DNA of 64,000 nt from Deferribacter autotrophicus (GCF_008362905.1 NZ_VFJB01000004.1:124001-188000); one strand, 5' to 3'; shown: positions 17,834 to 34,342, counted from the first letter of the stretch. Made by a program: numbers and translations. The notes: generated by a model not told the origin, from the sequence alone.

Positions 17834-18478
17834 TTACGCTCTCTTCCTTGCTTTAATTGCTTTTCTTACAAACACAACACTATTGTTATGTCCAGGAACA
17901 GCACCTTTAACCAACACAAGATTTTTATCAGGTATAACTTTTACTACCTCTAAATTCATAACTGTGACTTTGTCACCACCCATTCTACCTGGCATCTTTC
18001 TCCCTTTAGGAGTCTCACCAGGAAATTCACACATCCCGATAGAACCAGGTGCCCTGTGAAATTTTGAACCATGTGAAGCAGGTCCACCTGCAAATCCATG
18101 CCTTTTAATAACCCCTTGGAACCCCTTACCTTTAGAGATTCCCTGAACATCCACAAAGTCACCTTCTTTAAATATTTCCACAGTGACTTCCTGACCTTCA
18201 CTATATTCATCAGGGTTATCTACTTTTACTTCTTTTAAATATTTCAATGGCTCAACATTATGTTTTTTAAAATGGCCAAGCATAGGCTTGTTAACTTTTT
18301 TAATTTTAACAAGCTTTTCAAAACCTAACTGCAGGGCATTGTAACCATCTTTCTCTTTTGTTTTTTTCTGTACTACAACGCAAGGACCTAATTGCAACAC
18401 TGTTACAGGAATTACTGTACCTTCCGAAGTAAAAATTTGGGTCATCCCAATTTTTTTACCTAACAATCCGTTCAACAT
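17834..18478 (-). CDS. rplC: 50S ribosomal protein L3
   Basis: A 214-residue L3 starting MLNGLLGKKIGMTQIF. It has VQGISKGKGFQGVIKRH, followed by the GPASHGSKFHRAPGSIG and MPGRMGGDKVT motifs. Its extension approaches the peptidyl-transferase centre. It is the second gene of the S10 cluster after rpsJ. Confidence 0.97.
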   Translation of the reverse strand: MLNGLLGKKIGMTQIFTSEGTVIPVTVLQLGPCVVVQKKTKEKDGYNALQLGFEKLVKIKKVNKPMLGHFKKHNVEPLKYLKEVKVDNPDEYSEGQEVTVEIFKEGDFVDVQGISKGKGFQGVIKRHGFAGGPASHGSKFHRAPGSIGMCEFPGETPKGRKMPGRMGGDKVTVMNLEVVKVIPDKNLVLVKGAVPGHNNSVVFVRKAIKARKRA

Positions 18479-18493
18479 ATCCTGCCCTACCTT

Positions 18494-18802
18494 TTATAAT
18501 TTTATTTCCACATCCACACCAGCTGATAACTCTAACTTCATTAATGCATCAATTGTTTGTGGATTAAACTCATAAATATCTATAAGTCTTTTATGCGTCC
18601 TTAATTCAAACTGCTCTCTAGACCTCTTATTAACATGAGGAGATCTAATAACTGTAAAAATCTCCTTTTTAGTTGGCAAAGGTACAGGACCGACAACACG
18701 CGCGCCGGTCCTCTTTGCTGTATTTACAATATCTTTTACTGCTTTGTCAATGATCCTGCTATCAAATGATTTTAATTTTATACGGATCTTTTGATTTTCC
18801 AT
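18494..18802 (-). CDS. rpsJ: 30S ribosomal protein S10 (NusE)
   Basis: A 102-residue S10 with [35 protein letters not shown] and the [17 protein letters not shown] segment. Besides its 30S role it is NusE, linking NusG (encoded at 33370) and antitermination. It follows tuf after 11 nt, so the str and S10 clusters are joined. Confidence 0.97.
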   Translation of the reverse strand: MENQKIRIKLKSFDSRIIDKAVKDIVNTAKRTGARVVGPVPLPTKKEIFTVIRSPHVNKRSREQFELRTHKRLIDIYEFNPQTIDALMKLELSAGVDVEIKL

Positions 18803-18813
18803 TCCTTTAACCT

Positions 18814-20004
18814 CTATTCAATAATTTCAGTAACAACACCAGCACCTACTGTCCTACCACCTTCACGAATAGCAAATCTCAACCCTTGCTCCATCGCGAT
18901 TGGCTGGATCAACTCTACCTCACAGCTGATGTTGTCCCCTGGCATTACCATCTCTACGCCCTCTGGCAATGTAATCACACCTGTAACGTCTGTTGTCCTA
19001 AAGTAGAACTGTGGTCTGTATCCACTGAAAAATGGGGTATGACGTCCACCTTCTTCCTTAGTCAATATATACGCCTCACACTTAAACTTCCTGTGTGGTG
19101 TTATACTACCTGGCTCAGCCAATACCTGACCACGCTCAACCTCATCCTTCTTAATACCTCTCAATAACACACCAATGTTATCTCCAGCTACACCCTCATC
19201 CAAAATCTTACGGAACATCTCTACACCAGTAACTACTGTCTTCTGAGTCTCTCTCAATCCTACGATCTCTACTTCGTCTCCTACTTTAACTTTACCTCTC
19301 TCTACTCTACCTGTTACAACTGTACCCCTACCTGAAATACTAAATACGTCCTCTATTGGCATCAAGAATGGCTTATCTATATCTCTCTCTGGCAATGGAA
19401 TATACTCATCCATAGCTTTTATTAAATCCCAGATAGGCTGTGACCACTTCTCATCTTCTGGATTCTCCAACGCTTTCAATGCACTACCTTTAATTACTGG
19501 CACTTCATCACCTGGGAACTCATAAGTGCTAAGTAAATCTCTAACCTCAAGCTCTACTAACTCAAGCAATTCCTCATCATCTACCATATCTACTTTGTTC
19601 ATAAATACTACAATATATGGAACACCTACCTGTCTAGCCAAAAGAATATGTTCTCTTGTCTGAGGCATTGGACCATCTGCTGCACTCACTACCAAGATAG
19701 CACCATCCATCTGTGCAGCACCAGTAATCATGTTTTTTACGTAGTCAGCGTGACCAGGACAGTCTACGTGTGCATAGTGTCTTGTCTCACTCTCATACTC
19801 TACGTGAGCTGTCGCAATTGTAATACCTCTTTCTCTCTCCTCTGGAGCCTTATCAATATTATCATAATCTGTAAACTCTGCAAAACCTTTAGTAGACAAC
19901 ACTCTTGTAATCGCTGCTGTCAATGTCGTCTTACCATGGTCTACGTGACCTATTGTACCTACGTTTACGTGAGGTTTTTTCCTCTCAAATTTTGCCTTTG
20001 CCAT
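18814..20004 (-). CDS. tuf: elongation factor Tu, copy 1 (str cluster)
   Basis: A 396-residue EF-Tu that carries aminoacyl-tRNA to the ribosome. GTPase motifs are GHVDHGKT (residues 18-25), DCPGHADY and NKVD; RGITI lies in switch I. Domains 2 and 3 follow ([33 protein letters not shown]). It lies between fusA and rpsJ. It differs from the second copy (34343-35533) by one residue, Ser instead of Ala in EKW(S/A)QPIW, and by about five nucleotides on visual comparison. Confidence 0.98.
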   Translation of the reverse strand: MAKAKFERKKPHVNVGTIGHVDHGKTTLTAAITRVLSTKGFAEFTDYDNIDKAPEERERGITIATAHVEYESETRHYAHVDCPGHADYVKNMITGAAQMDGAILVVSAADGPMPQTREHILLARQVGVPYIVVFMNKVDMVDDEELLELVELEVRDLLSTYEFPGDEVPVIKGSALKALENPEDEKWSQPIWDLIKAMDEYIPLPERDIDKPFLMPIEDVFSISGRGTVVTGRVERGKVKVGDEVEIVGLRETQKTVVTGVEMFRKILDEGVAGDNIGVLLRGIKKDEVERGQVLAEPGSITPHRKFKCEAYILTKEEGGRHTPFFSGYRPQFYFRTTDVTGVITLPEGVEMVMPGDNISCEVELIQPIAMEQGLRFAIREGGRTVGAGVVTEIIE

Positions 20005-20021
20005 TTTTTCCTCCTATATTT

Positions 20022-22097
20022 CTATGTCCTAGACTTAATTATTTCATCAGCAATATTAGCTGGAACTTCTTCATAATGGTCAAACATCATTGTGTATGTT
20101 CCTCTACCCTGTGTCAGAGATCTCAATACTGTAGCGTAACCAAACATTTCCTTAAGTGGAACAAAACATCTAATCACCTGAGCATTTCCTCTTATTTCCA
20201 TACCTTCTACACGTCCACGTCTTGAGTTAAGATCACCCATTACATCACCGGTATACTCTTCAGGAACAACAACTTCTACTTTCATAATAGGCTCAAGCAA
20301 TACAGGATCGGCTTTCTTAGCACCATCTTTAAAAGCCATTGAAGCAGCAATTTTAAAAGCCATTTCTGATGAATCCACTTCGTGATATGAACCATCAAAA
20401 AGTGTTACTTTAACATCAACTACAGGATATCCTGCAAGAATACCTGTTTCCATTGCTTCTAAAACACCCTTTTCAACTGCAGGGATATATTCCTTAGGTA
20501 TTGCACCACCTACAATTTTATTTACAAATTCAAATCCGCTACCTGGCTCAATAGGTTCAATCTCAAGCCACACGTGACCATACTGACCACGACCACCTGT
20601 TTGTTTAATATACTTACCTTCAATTTTTACAGGCTTTCTTATAGTCTCTCTAAATGCAACTTGTGGCTTACCAATATTAGCATCTACTTTAAATTCTCTC
20701 TTTAATCTGTCAACAATAATCTCAAGATGTAGTTCACCCATCCCAGCAATTATTGTCTGACCTGTTTCCTCATCAACTGTTACCTTAAAAGATGGGTCTT
20801 CCATAGCAAGTTTGTTCAATGCATTTGAAAGTTTATCTTGATCTGCTTTTGTTTTAGGTTCAATAGCAAGAGATATCACAGGCTCTGGAAACTCTATAGA
20901 CTCAAGAACTACTGGATTATTTTCATCACAGAGAGTATCACCTGTTGTAGTATATTTTAAGCCAACTGTTGCACAAATATCCCCTGCAAAAATCTCTTTT
21001 ATCTCTTCCCTCTTATTAGCGTGCATCTTGAGCAATCTACCAACACGCTCTTTTTTATCCTTTGTAGCATTTAAAACATAACTTCCAGCCTCTAAACGTC
21101 CAGAATACACTCTAAAATATGTCAACTGCCCCATATACGGATCAGTTAGTATTTTAAATGCTAGTGCTGCAAAAGGTTCATCATCTGAGGTTTTTCTTTC
21201 AACTTCCTCACCTGTTTTTGGATTAATACCTTTAATAGGAGGAATATCAAGAGGTGATGGTAAATAAGCAACTACTGCATCAAGAAGAGGCTGAACACCT
21301 TTATTTTTGAATGCTGAACCACATAATACAGGTGTAAAATCTATATTAATTGTCCCTTTTCTTAAAGCTGCAACAATCTCTTCCTCAGTAATCTCTTCAC
21401 CTTCAAAATACTTCTCCATCAACTCATCATCAACTTCACATATAGTTTCAATAAGCTTTTCTCTATATTCATTTGCCTGATCTATATATTCTTCTGGAAT
21501 ATCCACCACATCATACTTAGCCCCAAGCTCATCGCCTGTCCACATAATTGCCTTCATTTTAACAAGGTCAATTACTCCAACAAAAGAATCTTCTGAACCA
21601 ATAGGCAACTGAATAGCTACAGGTTTTGTACCCAATCTATCAATCATCATCTGAATAACGTTAAAAAAGTCAGCACCTACTCTATCCATTTTATTCACAA
21701 AAGCGATTCTTGGAACTCTATACTTATCAGCCTGTCTCCAAACTGTTTCTGACTGTGGTTCAACTCCACCAACAGCACAAAAAACAGCAACAGCACCATC
21801 AAGCACTTTCAAAGATCTTTCAACCTCAATTGTAAAATCCACGTGTCCTGGTGTATCGATAATATTTATTCTATATCCATTCCAAAAACACTGGGTGGTA
21901 GCAGATGTAATAGTAATCCCTCTTTCCTTCTCCTGCTCCATCCAGTCCATTGTCGCTGTACCTTCATGAACTTCACCAATTTTATAGCTCACACCAGTAT
22001 AATACAATATTCGCTCAGTAGTTGTAGTCTTACCAGCATCAATATGAGCCATAATACCTATATTTCTTTGTTTCTCTAATGGATACTTCCTTGCCAC
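20022..22097 (-). CDS. fusA: elongation factor G
   Basis: A 691-residue translocase GTPase. G motifs are [18 protein letters not shown] and NKMDR, with the switch I RGITITSA segment. Domain IV includes the GGRGQYGHV loop that reaches the decoding centre. The length is standard for EF-G1. The order rpsL-rpsG-fusA-tuf is the classic str operon. Confidence 0.98.
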   Translation of the reverse strand: MARKYPLEKQRNIGIMAHIDAGKTTTTERILYYTGVSYKIGEVHEGTATMDWMEQEKERGITITSATTQCFWNGYRINIIDTPGHVDFTIEVERSLKVLDGAVAVFCAVGGVEPQSETVWRQADKYRVPRIAFVNKMDRVGADFFNVIQMMIDRLGTKPVAIQLPIGSEDSFVGVIDLVKMKAIMWTGDELGAKYDVVDIPEEYIDQANEYREKLIETICEVDDELMEKYFEGEEITEEEIVAALRKGTINIDFTPVLCGSAFKNKGVQPLLDAVVAYLPSPLDIPPIKGINPKTGEEVERKTSDDEPFAALAFKILTDPYMGQLTYFRVYSGRLEAGSYVLNATKDKKERVGRLLKMHANKREEIKEIFAGDICATVGLKYTTTGDTLCDENNPVVLESIEFPEPVISLAIEPKTKADQDKLSNALNKLAMEDPSFKVTVDEETGQTIIAGMGELHLEIIVDRLKREFKVDANIGKPQVAFRETIRKPVKIEGKYIKQTGGRGQYGHVWLEIEPIEPGSGFEFVNKIVGGAIPKEYIPAVEKGVLEAMETGILAGYPVVDVKVTLFDGSYHEVDSSEMAFKIAASMAFKDGAKKADPVLLEPIMKVEVVVPEEYTGDVMGDLNSRRGRVEGMEIRGNAQVIRCFVPLKEMFGYATVLRSLTQGRGTYTMMFDHYEEVPANIADEIIKSRT

Positions 22098-22112
22098 GTT
22101 TGTTCCTCCTAA

Positions 22113-22601
<489 letters not shown>

Positions 22602-22606
22602 TTATT

Positions 22607-22978
22607 TTACTTTGGCTTTTTAGCGCCATATTTTGATCTACTTTGCTTCCTATCAGCAACTCCTGCCGCGTCAAGAGCACCTCTAATTATCTTATAACGT
22701 ATACCTGGAAGGTCTTTTACCCTTCCACCCCTAATAAGCACAACAGAGTGTTCCTGTAAGTTGTGACCGATACCTGGGATATATGCAGTCACTTCCACTC
22801 CATTTGTCAACCTTACTCTCGCCACTTTCCTCAAAGCTGAGTTTGGTTTTTTCGGGGTAGTAGTGTACACCCTAACACAAACACCTCTTTTCTGAGGATT
22901 CCCTTGCAACGCAGGCGACTTTGTTTTCTTTACAACTTTCTTTCTACCTTTCCTAACTAACTGGTTCAGAGTTGGCAC
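22607..22978 (-). CDS. rpsL: 30S ribosomal protein S12
   Basis: A 123-residue S12 from a GTG start (encoding [14 protein letters not shown]). It has [19 protein letters not shown], in which the lysine associated with streptomycin sensitivity is unchanged, and the [11 protein letters not shown] motif. It controls decoding accuracy. It is the first gene of the str cluster, about 60 nt downstream of a strong promoter at 23041-23069. Confidence 0.97.
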   Translation of the reverse strand: MPTLNQLVRKGRKKVVKKTKSPALQGNPQKRGVCVRVYTTTPKKPNSALRKVARVRLTNGVEVTAYIPGIGHNLQEHSVVLIRGGRVKDLPGIRYKIIRGALDAAGVADRKQSRSKYGAKKPK

Positions 22979-23040
22979 TTAACACCTCCAAATTTATCAT
23001 AAACATAACTATATTTCTAACCCCATAAAATGAGCGTTAG

Positions 23041-23069
23041 ATATTATCAACCCTTTTTTTCAATGTCAA
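23041..23069 (-). promoter_or_regulatory. sigma-70 promoter for the str/S10/spc superoperon
   Basis: On the minus strand TTGACA (23064-23069) and TAATAT (23041-23046) are separated by exactly 17 nt. The -35 box lies only 8 nt beyond the rpoC stop codon. The transcript would start about 55 nt before rpsL. No terminator hairpin is seen between rpoC and this promoter, so rpoBC transcription may also run through. Confidence 0.8.
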
Positions 23070-23077
23070 GAATTTTA

Positions 23078-27139
<4,062 letters not shown>

Positions 27140-27156
27140 TTAGCCCTCCACAAATC

Positions 27157-30100
27157 TTATTCATTACTTTCTTTTTCAAGGTCTTCACTCTTAATTAGTT
27201 CCACATCAAGAGCAAGCCCCTGTAATTCTTTTATAAGCACATTAAATGATTCAGGTAAACCAGGTTTATATGAATAATTACCATTAACTATAGCTTCATA
27301 AACCTTAGTTCTACCTTCCACATCATCAGATTTAACTGTTAACATTTCTTGTAACAAGTATGCAGCACCATAACCTTCAAGTGCCCATACCTCCATCTCA
27401 CCAAGCCTTTGACCACCAAACTGTGCTTTACCACCCAATGGTTGTTGTGTTACGAGGGAGTATGGACCAGTTGATCTCGCATGTATTTTTGTCTCAACCA
27501 AATGGTGAAGTTTAAGCATATACATTACACCTACAGTCACTTCCTGATCAAATGGTTCTCCAGTTCTTCCATCATAAAGCACTGTTTGTCCATCTTCTTG
27601 CAATCCAGCTTTTCTAAGCATCTCTTTTATATCACTCTCTTTAGCACCATCAAAAACTGGTGTTGCTATGTATAATCCCAATGCTTTTGCAGCTATACCA
27701 AGATGTGTTTCAAGTATCTGCCCAACGTTCATACGAGATGGAACACCAAGTGGGTTAAGCACTATGTCAACAGGAGTACCATCAGGAAGATATGGCATAT
27801 CTTCTTCAGGCAGTATTCTTGAAATAACACCCTTGTTACCATGGCGACCAGCCATTTTGTCGCCCACCATTAGTTTCCTTTTTATCGCCACATATACTCT
27901 CACCTGCTTTAATACACCAGCAGGAAGTTCATCACCTTTTTCTATCTTCTTCTTCCTATCTTTAAATTTCTCTTCAGCCCTTTTGATTCTATCGAAGTAA
28001 ATTAAATTTAACTGAGATAACTTTTCATCAAACTCCGCCTTATTCTCTATTGGGAGCATACTCAGTGATGTATAATCAAGGCTTTTTAAAATATCTTCAG
28101 TTAATATAGTTCCTTCTTTTAGGGTAATATCATCACCCACAAAATCTTCTATAAGTTTTTTACCTGTAAGAAGCTTAATTATCTTTTGTTTTCTTCCTTC
28201 CTCAATAATTGCAACTTCTTGCTCGTAATCTCTCTTAATTGCTTCATACTCAGATGATTCTATTAACTCTGTTCTCTCATCCTTTTCAACGCCTCTTCTT
28301 GTCAATACTTGCACATCTATAACAGTACCCCTTATACCAGGTGGCACCCTCAATGACGCATCTTTTACATCACCAGCTTTTTCCCCAAAAATTGCCCTCA
28401 ACAACTTCTCTTCTGGAGTAGTCTGTGACTCGCCTTTTGGTGTTACTTTACCTACAAGTATATCACCTTCTTTTACATATGCACCAATTCTGATGATACC
28501 ACTTTCATCCAAATCTTTGAGAGCTTCATCACTTACATTTGGTATGTCTCGTGTAATTTCCTCAGGTCCAAGCTTTGTATCTCTTGCTTCTATCTCAAAA
28601 ATTTCCACATGAATTGATGTAAATGCATCTTCTTTAACAAGTCTTTCATTGACAAGAATAGAGTCCTCATAGTTGTAACCCATCCAAGGCATGAACGCTA
28701 CAACAACGTTTCTACCTAAAGCTAAATCCCCTCTATCAGTAGCTGGACCATCAGCAATTACTTGTCCTTTATCAACATACTGACCTTTCTTAACTATAGG
28801 CTTGTAATTTATACATGTATCCTGGTTGGATCTTTTATACTTAATAAGTTCATATGTATCTATTCCAAAATCATTATCACCTTTCTCATATCGTATAACA
28901 ATTTTTCTTGCGTCAACATACTCCACAATACCAGCATTTTTAGCAACAACAACAGCCCCAGAGTCCACGGCAACTTTTCTTTCCATTCCAGTACCTACTA
29001 TTGGAGCATCTGTCCTAACGAGAGGAACAGCTTGACGTTGCATGTTAGAACCCATCAATGCCCTGTTCGCATCGTCATGTTCAAGGAATGGTATAAGCGA
29101 ACTTGATACAGAAACAATCTGCATAGGGGCAACGTCCATATACTGAATACTACTTGCAGGTACTGTTACAAACTCACCTTTATGTCTTGCAGCTACATAC
29201 TCCCTAACAAAGGTACCATCTTCATTTAATGGGGCATTAGCTTGCGCAATATAATATTCCTCTTCTTCTATAGCAGATAGATACACAACCTCATCAGTAA
29301 CTTTTCCATCCACAACTTTTCTATATGGAGTTTCTATAAAACCAAACTCATTAACCCTTGCATAAGTAGTCAATGAAGTGATGAGACCAATGTTTGGACC
29401 TTCAGGTGTTTCAATTGGACATATTCTACCATAATGTGATGTATGTACGTCCCTTACTTCAAACCCTGCTCTCTCTCTATTTAAACCACCAGGACCCAAA
29501 GCAGACAATCTTCTCTTATGTGTAATTTCACTAAGTGGGTTTGTTTGATCCATAAATTGAGAAAGCTGATAACTTCCAAAAAATTCCTTTATGGTAGCTG
29601 AGAGAGGTTTTGCGTTGAGAAGATCTTGTGGAGTAAGTTCATCCACATCCTGAATACTCATCCTCTCTCTTACAGTTTTCTCCATTCTAGTTAAACCGAT
29701 TCTGATAAAATTCTGCAACTGTTCTCCAACAGCTCTAACCCTTCTATGTCCTAAATGATCGATATCATCTATCGTATCGAGCCCTCTACGGATCTTATCA
29801 AGAGTTTTAACAGTTTCCAAAATATCTTCTTTCGTTAAAACCGTATGCTCTAAAGGTAAATCTAAACCTAATCTTTTATTTATTTTGAGCCTTCCAACTT
29901 TTGATAAATCATACCTTTTCGGATTAAAGAAGAGATTCTCGAAAAATGCTTCAGCAGTTTCTATGGATGCAGGCTCACCGGGCCTCATTTTCTTATAAAT
30001 TTCAAGAAGAGCCTCTTCTCTATTAGAAGTTTTATCTATTTCAAGAATATCACGAATTACAGAGTCATATGTACTTCTATCAATATAAAGTGTTTCGAAT

Positions 30101-31107
30101 TCATTGATACCTTCAGCTTTTATTTGATCCAGAAGCTCCTCTGTTATCTTTTGGTTTACTTCTGCAATAATTTCACCATCTTCATTTATAATATCTTCAG
30201 CAATAAAGGTATCAGAAATGTCATCAAAAGTAACTGGGATAAATTTAATCCCAGCATTCACTAATCTTCTTCTTGCAGCTTTTGTTATTTTGTGATTTGC
30301 TTTAACTATTATCTCGCCAAATTCATCTTTAATATCTAATGAGAATCTCCTCCCTAACACTTTCTCAGGGTCAAATTCTATAAACATCCCCTCATCATTA
30401 ATAAATACTTTTTCAGTTTCATAAAAAGCTTCAAGAATATCTTTATCAGTATACCCTAGAGCCTTTAACAGAGTAGTAACAATAATCTTTCTCTTTTTAT
30501 CAATTCTAACATGCATTACATCTTTATTATCAAATTCAAAATCTATCCATGAACCTCTATAAGGAATTATTCTCGCACTGTATAAATGTTTTTCAACAAC
30601 ACTTTTATCTGCAGTTGTATCCTCAAAGAATATACCAGGAGACCTATGTAATTGATTAACAATTACTCTTTCAACTCCATTTATAACAAATGTTCCCCTT
30701 TCAGTCATAAGAGGAATATCACACAAATAAACATCAGATTCTTTTGCTGAAACTACGAATTTCTCACCTGTATTCTCATCTATATCATAATTAACAAGTC
30801 TTACCCTAACTTTTAAAGGTGCAGCATAAGTTGTATTTCTATCTAAAGCTTCCCTAGGAGTATACTTTGGACTCTCAATGGAATAACTCACATATTCAAG
30901 CACAGACATCTCATTAAAGTCAGTAATAGGGAAAACCTCTTTAAAAACAGCCTCAAGTCCTTTATCTTCACGCTCACTAGGATCTTTATCCATCTGTAAA
31001 AATTCAGCATACGATTTTTTTTGTACTTCTAAAAGGTCAGGTACTTCTAAAACCTTTTTAATTTTTGAAAAATTAAACCTCTCTATAGGTTTAATGATAT
31101 TTTCCAT
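27157..31107 (-). CDS. rpoB: RNA polymerase beta subunit
   Basis: A 1316-residue beta subunit. The rifampicin region reads [15 protein letters not shown] and [14 protein letters not shown] without recognised resistance changes. Other landmarks are [41 protein letters not shown] and the C-terminal [20 protein letters not shown]. The ATG at 31107 is chosen because AGGTG lies 6 nt upstream; an in-frame GTG at 31116 would add three residues. It is separated from rplL by an attenuator-like hairpin. Confidence 0.97.
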   Translation of the reverse strand: MENIIKPIERFNFSKIKKVLEVPDLLEVQKKSYAEFLQMDKDPSEREDKGLEAVFKEVFPITDFNEMSVLEYVSYSIESPKYTPREALDRNTTYAAPLKVRVRLVNYDIDENTGEKFVVSAKESDVYLCDIPLMTERGTFVINGVERVIVNQLHRSPGIFFEDTTADKSVVEKHLYSARIIPYRGSWIDFEFDNKDVMHVRIDKKRKIIVTTLLKALGYTDKDILEAFYETEKVFINDEGMFIEFDPEKVLGRRFSLDIKDEFGEIIVKANHKITKAARRRLVNAGIKFIPVTFDDISDTFIAEDIINEDGEIIAEVNQKITEELLDQIKAEGINEFETLYIDRSTYDSVIRDILEIDKTSNREEALLEIYKKMRPGEPASIETAEAFFENLFFNPKRYDLSKVGRLKINKRLGLDLPLEHTVLTKEDILETVKTLDKIRRGLDTIDDIDHLGHRRVRAVGEQLQNFIRIGLTRMEKTVRERMSIQDVDELTPQDLLNAKPLSATIKEFFGSYQLSQFMDQTNPLSEITHKRRLSALGPGGLNRERAGFEVRDVHTSHYGRICPIETPEGPNIGLITSLTTYARVNEFGFIETPYRKVVDGKVTDEVVYLSAIEEEEYYIAQANAPLNEDGTFVREYVAARHKGEFVTVPASSIQYMDVAPMQIVSVSSSLIPFLEHDDANRALMGSNMQRQAVPLVRTDAPIVGTGMERKVAVDSGAVVVAKNAGIVEYVDARKIVIRYEKGDNDFGIDTYELIKYKRSNQDTCINYKPIVKKGQYVDKGQVIADGPATDRGDLALGRNVVVAFMPWMGYNYEDSILVNERLVKEDAFTSIHVEIFEIEARDTKLGPEEITRDIPNVSDEALKDLDESGIIRIGAYVKEGDILVGKVTPKGESQTTPEEKLLRAIFGEKAGDVKDASLRVPPGIRGTVIDVQVLTRRGVEKDERTELIESSEYEAIKRDYEQEVAIIEEGRKQKIIKLLTGKKLIEDFVGDDITLKEGTILTEDILKSLDYTSLSMLPIENKAEFDEKLSQLNLIYFDRIKRAEEKFKDRKKKIEKGDELPAGVLKQVRVYVAIKRKLMVGDKMAGRHGNKGVISRILPEEDMPYLPDGTPVDIVLNPLGVPSRMNVGQILETHLGIAAKALGLYIATPVFDGAKESDIKEMLRKAGLQEDGQTVLYDGRTGEPFDQEVTVGVMYMLKLHHLVETKIHARSTGPYSLVTQQPLGGKAQFGGQRLGEMEVWALEGYGAAYLLQEMLTVKSDDVEGRTKVYEAIVNGNYSYKPGLPESFNVLIKELQGLALDVELIKSEDLEKESNE

Positions 31108-31140
31108 ATTTTTCACCTACCGGAACAGTTTATTGTTGAT

Positions 31141-31162
31141 AAAAAAAGGGGCATTACGCCCC
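31141..31162 (-). terminator. rplL-rpoB attenuator hairpin
   Basis: On the minus strand GGGGC, a GTAAT loop and GCCCC are followed by seven Ts. It lies between rplL and rpoB, where E. coli has a partial terminator that sets the ratio of stalk protein to polymerase. A similar partial read-through is likely because no new promoter is evident before rpoB. Confidence 0.75.
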
Positions 31163-31185
31163 CTAAAGTTTTTAAGAAAGTATTA

Positions 31186-31572
31186 TTACTTGATTTCAAC
31201 AGTTGCGCCAGCTTCTTCAAGCTTAGTTTTGATTTGCTCTGCTTCTTCTTTAGAAACGCCTTCTTTAACTGGTTTTGGTGCACCATCAACAAGAGCTTTA
31301 GCTTCTTTAAGACCAAGACCTGTAATCTCTCTAACAACTTTGATAACTTGCACTTTCTTATCTCCAGCACTTTGAAGAATTACATCAAATTCTGTCTTTT
31401 CTTCAGCAGCTGCTTCAGCACCACCAGCTGCACCTGGTACACCTGCAACCATTGCAACAGGTGCTGCAGCAGAAACACCAAATTTCTCTTCAAGCTCTTT
31501 TACAAACTCAGCCAATTCCAAAACAGACATATTTTCAATAAATTCAATTACTTGTTCCTTTGTAATAGACAT
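31186..31572 (-). CDS. rplL: 50S ribosomal protein L7/L12
   Basis: A 128-residue stalk protein. The N-terminal dimerisation helices ([20 protein letters not shown]) lead to an Ala/Gly hinge, then a C-terminal domain with [41 protein letters not shown] and the closing EAGATVEIK. It recruits elongation-factor GTPases. It lies 14 nt after rplJ. Confidence 0.97.
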   Translation of the reverse strand: MSITKEQVIEFIENMSVLELAEFVKELEEKFGVSAAAPVAMVAGVPGAAGGAEAAAEEKTEFDVILQSAGDKKVQVIKVVREITGLGLKEAKALVDGAPKPVKEGVSKEEAEQIKTKLEEAGATVEIK

Positions 31573-31586
31573 ATCAGAGCCTCCAT

Positions 31587-32108
31587 TTAATTATTTTCTT
31601 TTTTTTCTTTAATTGCATTAAGCACATTAAGCAGGCTTCTTGGAATATTGGCAAGAAGCGATACAAAGTTTCTTGCTGGAGCAGACATACTTCCGAGCAT
31701 TTTTGCAAGAAGTTCTTCTCTGCTTGGAATATCAGCAAGAGCAATCACTTCCTCTTTACTTAAAGCCTGACCGTCAATATAGCCACCCTTTATTTCGAAA
31801 CTTTTGAACTCTTTATCAAATTTTTTAAACTCTTTTGCCGCAGTGGTAGGTTCATCAAAAATTATAGCTACTGCTGTTTGGTCCACCAGCAGAGCATCAA
31901 GATTTTCTATATTATTATTTTTTAAAGCAATCTTTAAAAGTCTATTTTTAACGACTCTAAAGTCGTTTCCCTGTACTTTAAGGGCCTGTCTTATAGTATT
32001 AAGCTCATTATAAGTAAGCCCTTTATAATTAGCTAAATAAAGTGCATTTGCTTTAGAAACCTTCTCAGTTAAATCATTGACAAGTGCTATTTTGTCACTT
32101 TTTTTCAA
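31587..32108 (-). CDS. rplJ: 50S ribosomal protein L10
   Basis: A 173-residue L10 read from a TTG start 6 nt after a strong AGGAGG site. It shows [30 protein letters not shown] and a C-terminal helix ([13 protein letters not shown]) that holds L7/L12 dimers. It follows the L10 leader, through which the L10-L12 complex represses its own synthesis in many bacteria. Confidence 0.96.
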   Translation of the reverse strand: MKKSDKIALVNDLTEKVSKANALYLANYKGLTYNELNTIRQALKVQGNDFRVVKNRLLKIALKNNNIENLDALLVDQTAVAIIFDEPTTAAKEFKKFDKEFKSFEIKGGYIDGQALSKEEVIALADIPSREELLAKMLGSMSAPARNFVSLLANIPRSLLNVLNAIKEKKENN

Positions 32109-32208
32109 TTTTAGCCTCCTAATTAACTCCGGCTGAATCTATACAAACCGGTTTCCGCAGGATTTACAGCATACGCTACCTGCTTCTTCAACCAGAGTTT
32201 TTTCATAT
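32109..32208 (-). promoter_or_regulatory. ribosomal protein L10 leader
   Basis: The 100 nt between rplA and rplJ contain the typical leader features on the minus strand: an AACTCTGGTTGAAGAAGCAGGT segment (quoted in part), the GTAAATCCTGCGG stretch and a late AGATTCAGCCGGAG helix. It just precedes the ribosome site. Such leaders bind the L10(L12)4 complex for autoregulation. Assignment is by position and recalled sequence pattern. Confidence 0.8.
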
Positions 32209-32910
32209 TTAGAGCTCGTTCACTACCTTTTGATGATCTACTTTTATACCAGGGCCCATTGTAGTAGAAATATACATTCCTCTTACATATTGCCCTTTAG
32301 CTGATGCAGGTTTTGCTTTAATAAGAGAATCCATAAGTGTGATAATATTTTCCAACAACTTTTCAGTGTCAAAACTTTTTTTACCAACAGGTGCATGAAC
32401 AATACCTGCTTTATCAACACGATACTCAATCATACCTGCTTTTAATTGCTGAACAATTTCTTTTACATTATTTGTAACAGTTCCTATTTTTGGGTTTGGC
32501 ATCAAACCCCTTGGACCAAGAATTCTACCCAACTTACCTACCACTGGCATCATATCTGGGGTGGCTACGGCTTTGTCAAAATCAAGCCAGCCTTCCTGAA
32601 TCTTCTTTGCAAGATCTTCATCACCTACAAAGTCTGCTCCTGCTTCTTCCGCTTCTTTTGCCTTTTCACCTTTGGCAAAAACCAACACTTTTACCTGCTT
32701 ACCTGTGCCATGAGGTAAACTAACAGATCCTCTCACCATTTGATCAGCATGGCGAGGATCTACCCCAAGTTTTACTGCCACATCAACAGTTTCATCAAAA
32801 TTTGCAAAAGCAATTTTTTTGGCGAGGTCTATAGCCTCTCGCAGATCGTATGCTTTATCTTTATCGACCTGCTTCAATGCTTCTAAATATTTTTTACCTC
32901 TTCTTGGCAT
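32209..32910 (-). CDS. rplA: 50S ribosomal protein L1
   Basis: A 233-residue L1 starting [17 protein letters not shown]. It has [16 protein letters not shown], the domain II motif [20 protein letters not shown], and [18 protein letters not shown] near the end. It forms the mobile L1 stalk that handles E-site tRNA. It is 19 nt after rplK. Confidence 0.97.
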   Translation of the reverse strand: MPRRGKKYLEALKQVDKDKAYDLREAIDLAKKIAFANFDETVDVAVKLGVDPRHADQMVRGSVSLPHGTGKQVKVLVFAKGEKAKEAEEAGADFVGDEDLAKKIQEGWLDFDKAVATPDMMPVVGKLGRILGPRGLMPNPKIGTVTNNVKEIVQQLKAGMIEYRVDKAGIVHAPVGKKSFDTEKLLENIITLMDSLIKAKPASAKGQYVRGMYISTTMGPGIKVDHQKVVNEL

Positions 32911-32929
32911 ATCTATTCACTCCTTAACT

Positions 32930-33355
32930 TTATAATTCAGTTTCAACACCCATACTTCTTGCAGAACCTGCAACAATTTTCATTGCCTTTTCAATATCTT
33001 TTGTATTCAAGTCAGGCAGTTTAATCTCAGCAATTTTTCTGAGCTGTTCCTTTGTAAGCTTACCAATCTTATCTCTTTTTGGGTTACTTGAACCCTTTTC
33101 TACTTTTAACTCTTTTTTAATAAGCTCTGATACAGGTGGTGTTTTAGTTATAAAGGTAAAGCTTCTATCCTCATATACGGTGATAATAACAGGAACAGTT
33201 ACATCACCCATATTTTGAGTAGCAGCATTAAATGCTTTACAAAATTCCATAATATTAACACCACGCTGACCCAAAGCAGGACCTACAGGTGGTGATGGAT
33301 TTGCTTTGCCTGCAGGTATCTGTAACTTAATTTGTCCTAACACTTTTTTTGCCAT
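32930..33355 (-). CDS. rplK: 50S ribosomal protein L11
   Basis: A 141-residue L11 with [28 protein letters not shown] and [16 protein letters not shown], then the C-terminal RNA-binding domain ending [12 protein letters not shown]. It forms the base of the GTPase-associated centre and is the stringent-response sensor site for RelA. It follows nusG by 14 nt. Confidence 0.97.
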   Translation of the reverse strand: MAKKVLGQIKLQIPAGKANPSPPVGPALGQRGVNIMEFCKAFNAATQNMGDVTVPVIITVYEDRSFTFITKTPPVSELIKKELKVEKGSSNPKRDKIGKLTKEQLRKIAEIKLPDLNTKDIEKAMKIVAGSARSMGVETEL

Positions 33356-33369
33356 CTATTCCTCCAATA

Positions 33370-33894
33370 CTAACCGATTCTTTTAACCTGTAAGAAATCC
33401 AGTTCAATAGGTGTTTGCCTACCAAAGATACTAACAATAACCTTAACTTTTTCTTTCTCTGGATTAACCTCTTCAATTACCCCTGTAAAGCCCTGGAATG
33501 GCCCATCAATAACTTCAACTTTATCACCTTTAATAAATTTAGATGCAAGCCTTGGAGCTTGGGCTTTCACAAGGTCAAGCATTGCTTTCACATCCTGTTC
33601 TGGGATAGGAACAGGATTTATACCTCCAACAAACCCCGTAACTTTTGGAACACTTTTAACAATGTGCCAGTTTTTTGTATTCATCTCCATATGAACAAGA
33701 ATATAACCAGGAAAAGTCCTCTTCTTACTTACTTTTTTCTTACCCTTCTTAAGCTCAATTACATCTTCAGTAGGGATCAACACTTCATCTATTTGATCTT
33801 CAATACCTAGATTTTTTACCTTTTCCTCAAGAAGCTGTTTTACTCTTTTCTCAAACCCGGAATACGTATGCACTACATACCATTGCTTAGCCAT
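33370..33894 (-). CDS. nusG: transcription termination/antitermination factor NusG
   Basis: A 174-residue NusG. The N-terminal NGN domain (AKQWYVVHTYSGFEKRVKQ, FPGYILVHMEM, VKSVPKVTGFVGG) binds RNA polymerase. The C-terminal KOW domain (GDKVEVIDGPFQGFTGVIEEV) binds Rho or S10. It lies 3 nt after secE. Confidence 0.97.
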   Translation of the reverse strand: MAKQWYVVHTYSGFEKRVKQLLEEKVKNLGIEDQIDEVLIPTEDVIELKKGKKKVSKKRTFPGYILVHMEMNTKNWHIVKSVPKVTGFVGGINPVPIPEQDVKAMLDLVKAQAPRLASKFIKGDKVEVIDGPFQGFTGVIEEVNPEKEKVKVIVSIFGRQTPIELDFLQVKRIG

Positions 33895-33897
33895 AAC

Positions 33898-34080
33898 TTA
33901 CCCTACAATCATTTTTACTATTTTAGAAAGAGCCACATCTACAACACCCAAAAACGCAGACACAAGAATCACCATAACAACAACCACTACTGTTATCTGT
34001 ATAGTTTCATTCTTCGTAGGCCAAACTACCTTCTTAAGCTCCTCTTTTACCTCTTGAATAAATTTTTTAAGCTTTTCCAC
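33898..34080 (-). CDS. secE: protein translocase subunit SecE
   Basis: A 60-residue single-TM SecE. An amphipathic KKFIQEVKEELKKVVWPT region carries the conserved VWP motif and is followed by a hydrophobic TMS of about 20 Val/Ile-rich residues. The GTG at 34080 is chosen because AAGAGG lies 7 nt upstream. The longer open frame runs back through tRNA-Trp and is not coding. It clamps SecY in the membrane. Confidence 0.95.
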   Translation of the reverse strand: MEKLKKFIQEVKEELKKVVWPTKNETIQITVVVVVMVILVSAFLGVVDVALSKIVKMIVG

Positions 34081-34100
34081 TTTTATACCTCTTAAGAAAA

Positions 34101-34176
34101 TGGCAGGCCAGGAGGGACTCGAACCCCCAGCCCCCGGTTTTGGAGACCGGTGCTCTGCCAATTGAGCTACTGGCCT
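34101..34176 (-). tRNA. tRNA-Trp (CCA)
   Basis: A 76-nt cloverleaf. The acceptor is AGGCCAG paired with CTGGCCT, the discriminator is G and the CCA end is encoded. The D-arm is AGCTCAATTGGCAGAGC, the anticodon stem CCGGT/ACCGG holds CTCCAAA with anticodon CCA, and the T-loop is GGTTCGAGTCC. It lies between rpmG and secE. Confidence 0.97.
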
Positions 34177-34179
34177 GCT

Positions 34180-34329
34180 CTATTTAGTTTCTTTATGCAG
34201 AGTATGTTTACGACAGTGTTTACAATATTTTTTTAATTCGAGTTTTCCCTGCATTGTTTTCTTATTTTTTGTTGTAGTATAATTTCTATTTTTGCACTCA
34301 GTACAAGCGAGCGTTATAATTTCTCTCAT
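34180..34329 (-). CDS. rpmG: 50S ribosomal protein L33, zinc form
   Basis: A 49-residue frame starting [17 protein letters not shown], with CTEC and CKHC pairs forming a zinc ribbon and a [16 protein letters not shown] core. It ends KETK, and the stop lies 4 nt before the tRNA-Trp 5' end. L33 sits near the E-site on the 50S subunit. The order tuf-rpmG-trnW-secE is common in bacteria. Confidence 0.96.
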   Translation of the reverse strand: MREIITLACTECKNRNYTTTKNKKTMQGKLELKKYCKHCRKHTLHKETK

Positions 34330-34342
34330 AACTGTTTAACCT

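Noticed and set aside
15834-18059. Several 70-110-codon plus-strand frames within the S10 cluster
   Set aside because: They lie antisense to clear ribosomal protein genes and show no independent coding evidence.
19648-20076. Plus-strand open frames opposite both tuf genes
   Set aside because: They occur in both copies only because the tuf DNA is nearly identical; they are Cys/Ser-rich shadows without homology signals.
34081-34161. N-terminal extension of SecE (MAEHRSPKPG...)
   Set aside because: These codons lie in tRNA-Trp; a GTG with AAGAGG at the right distance starts the real protein at 34080.
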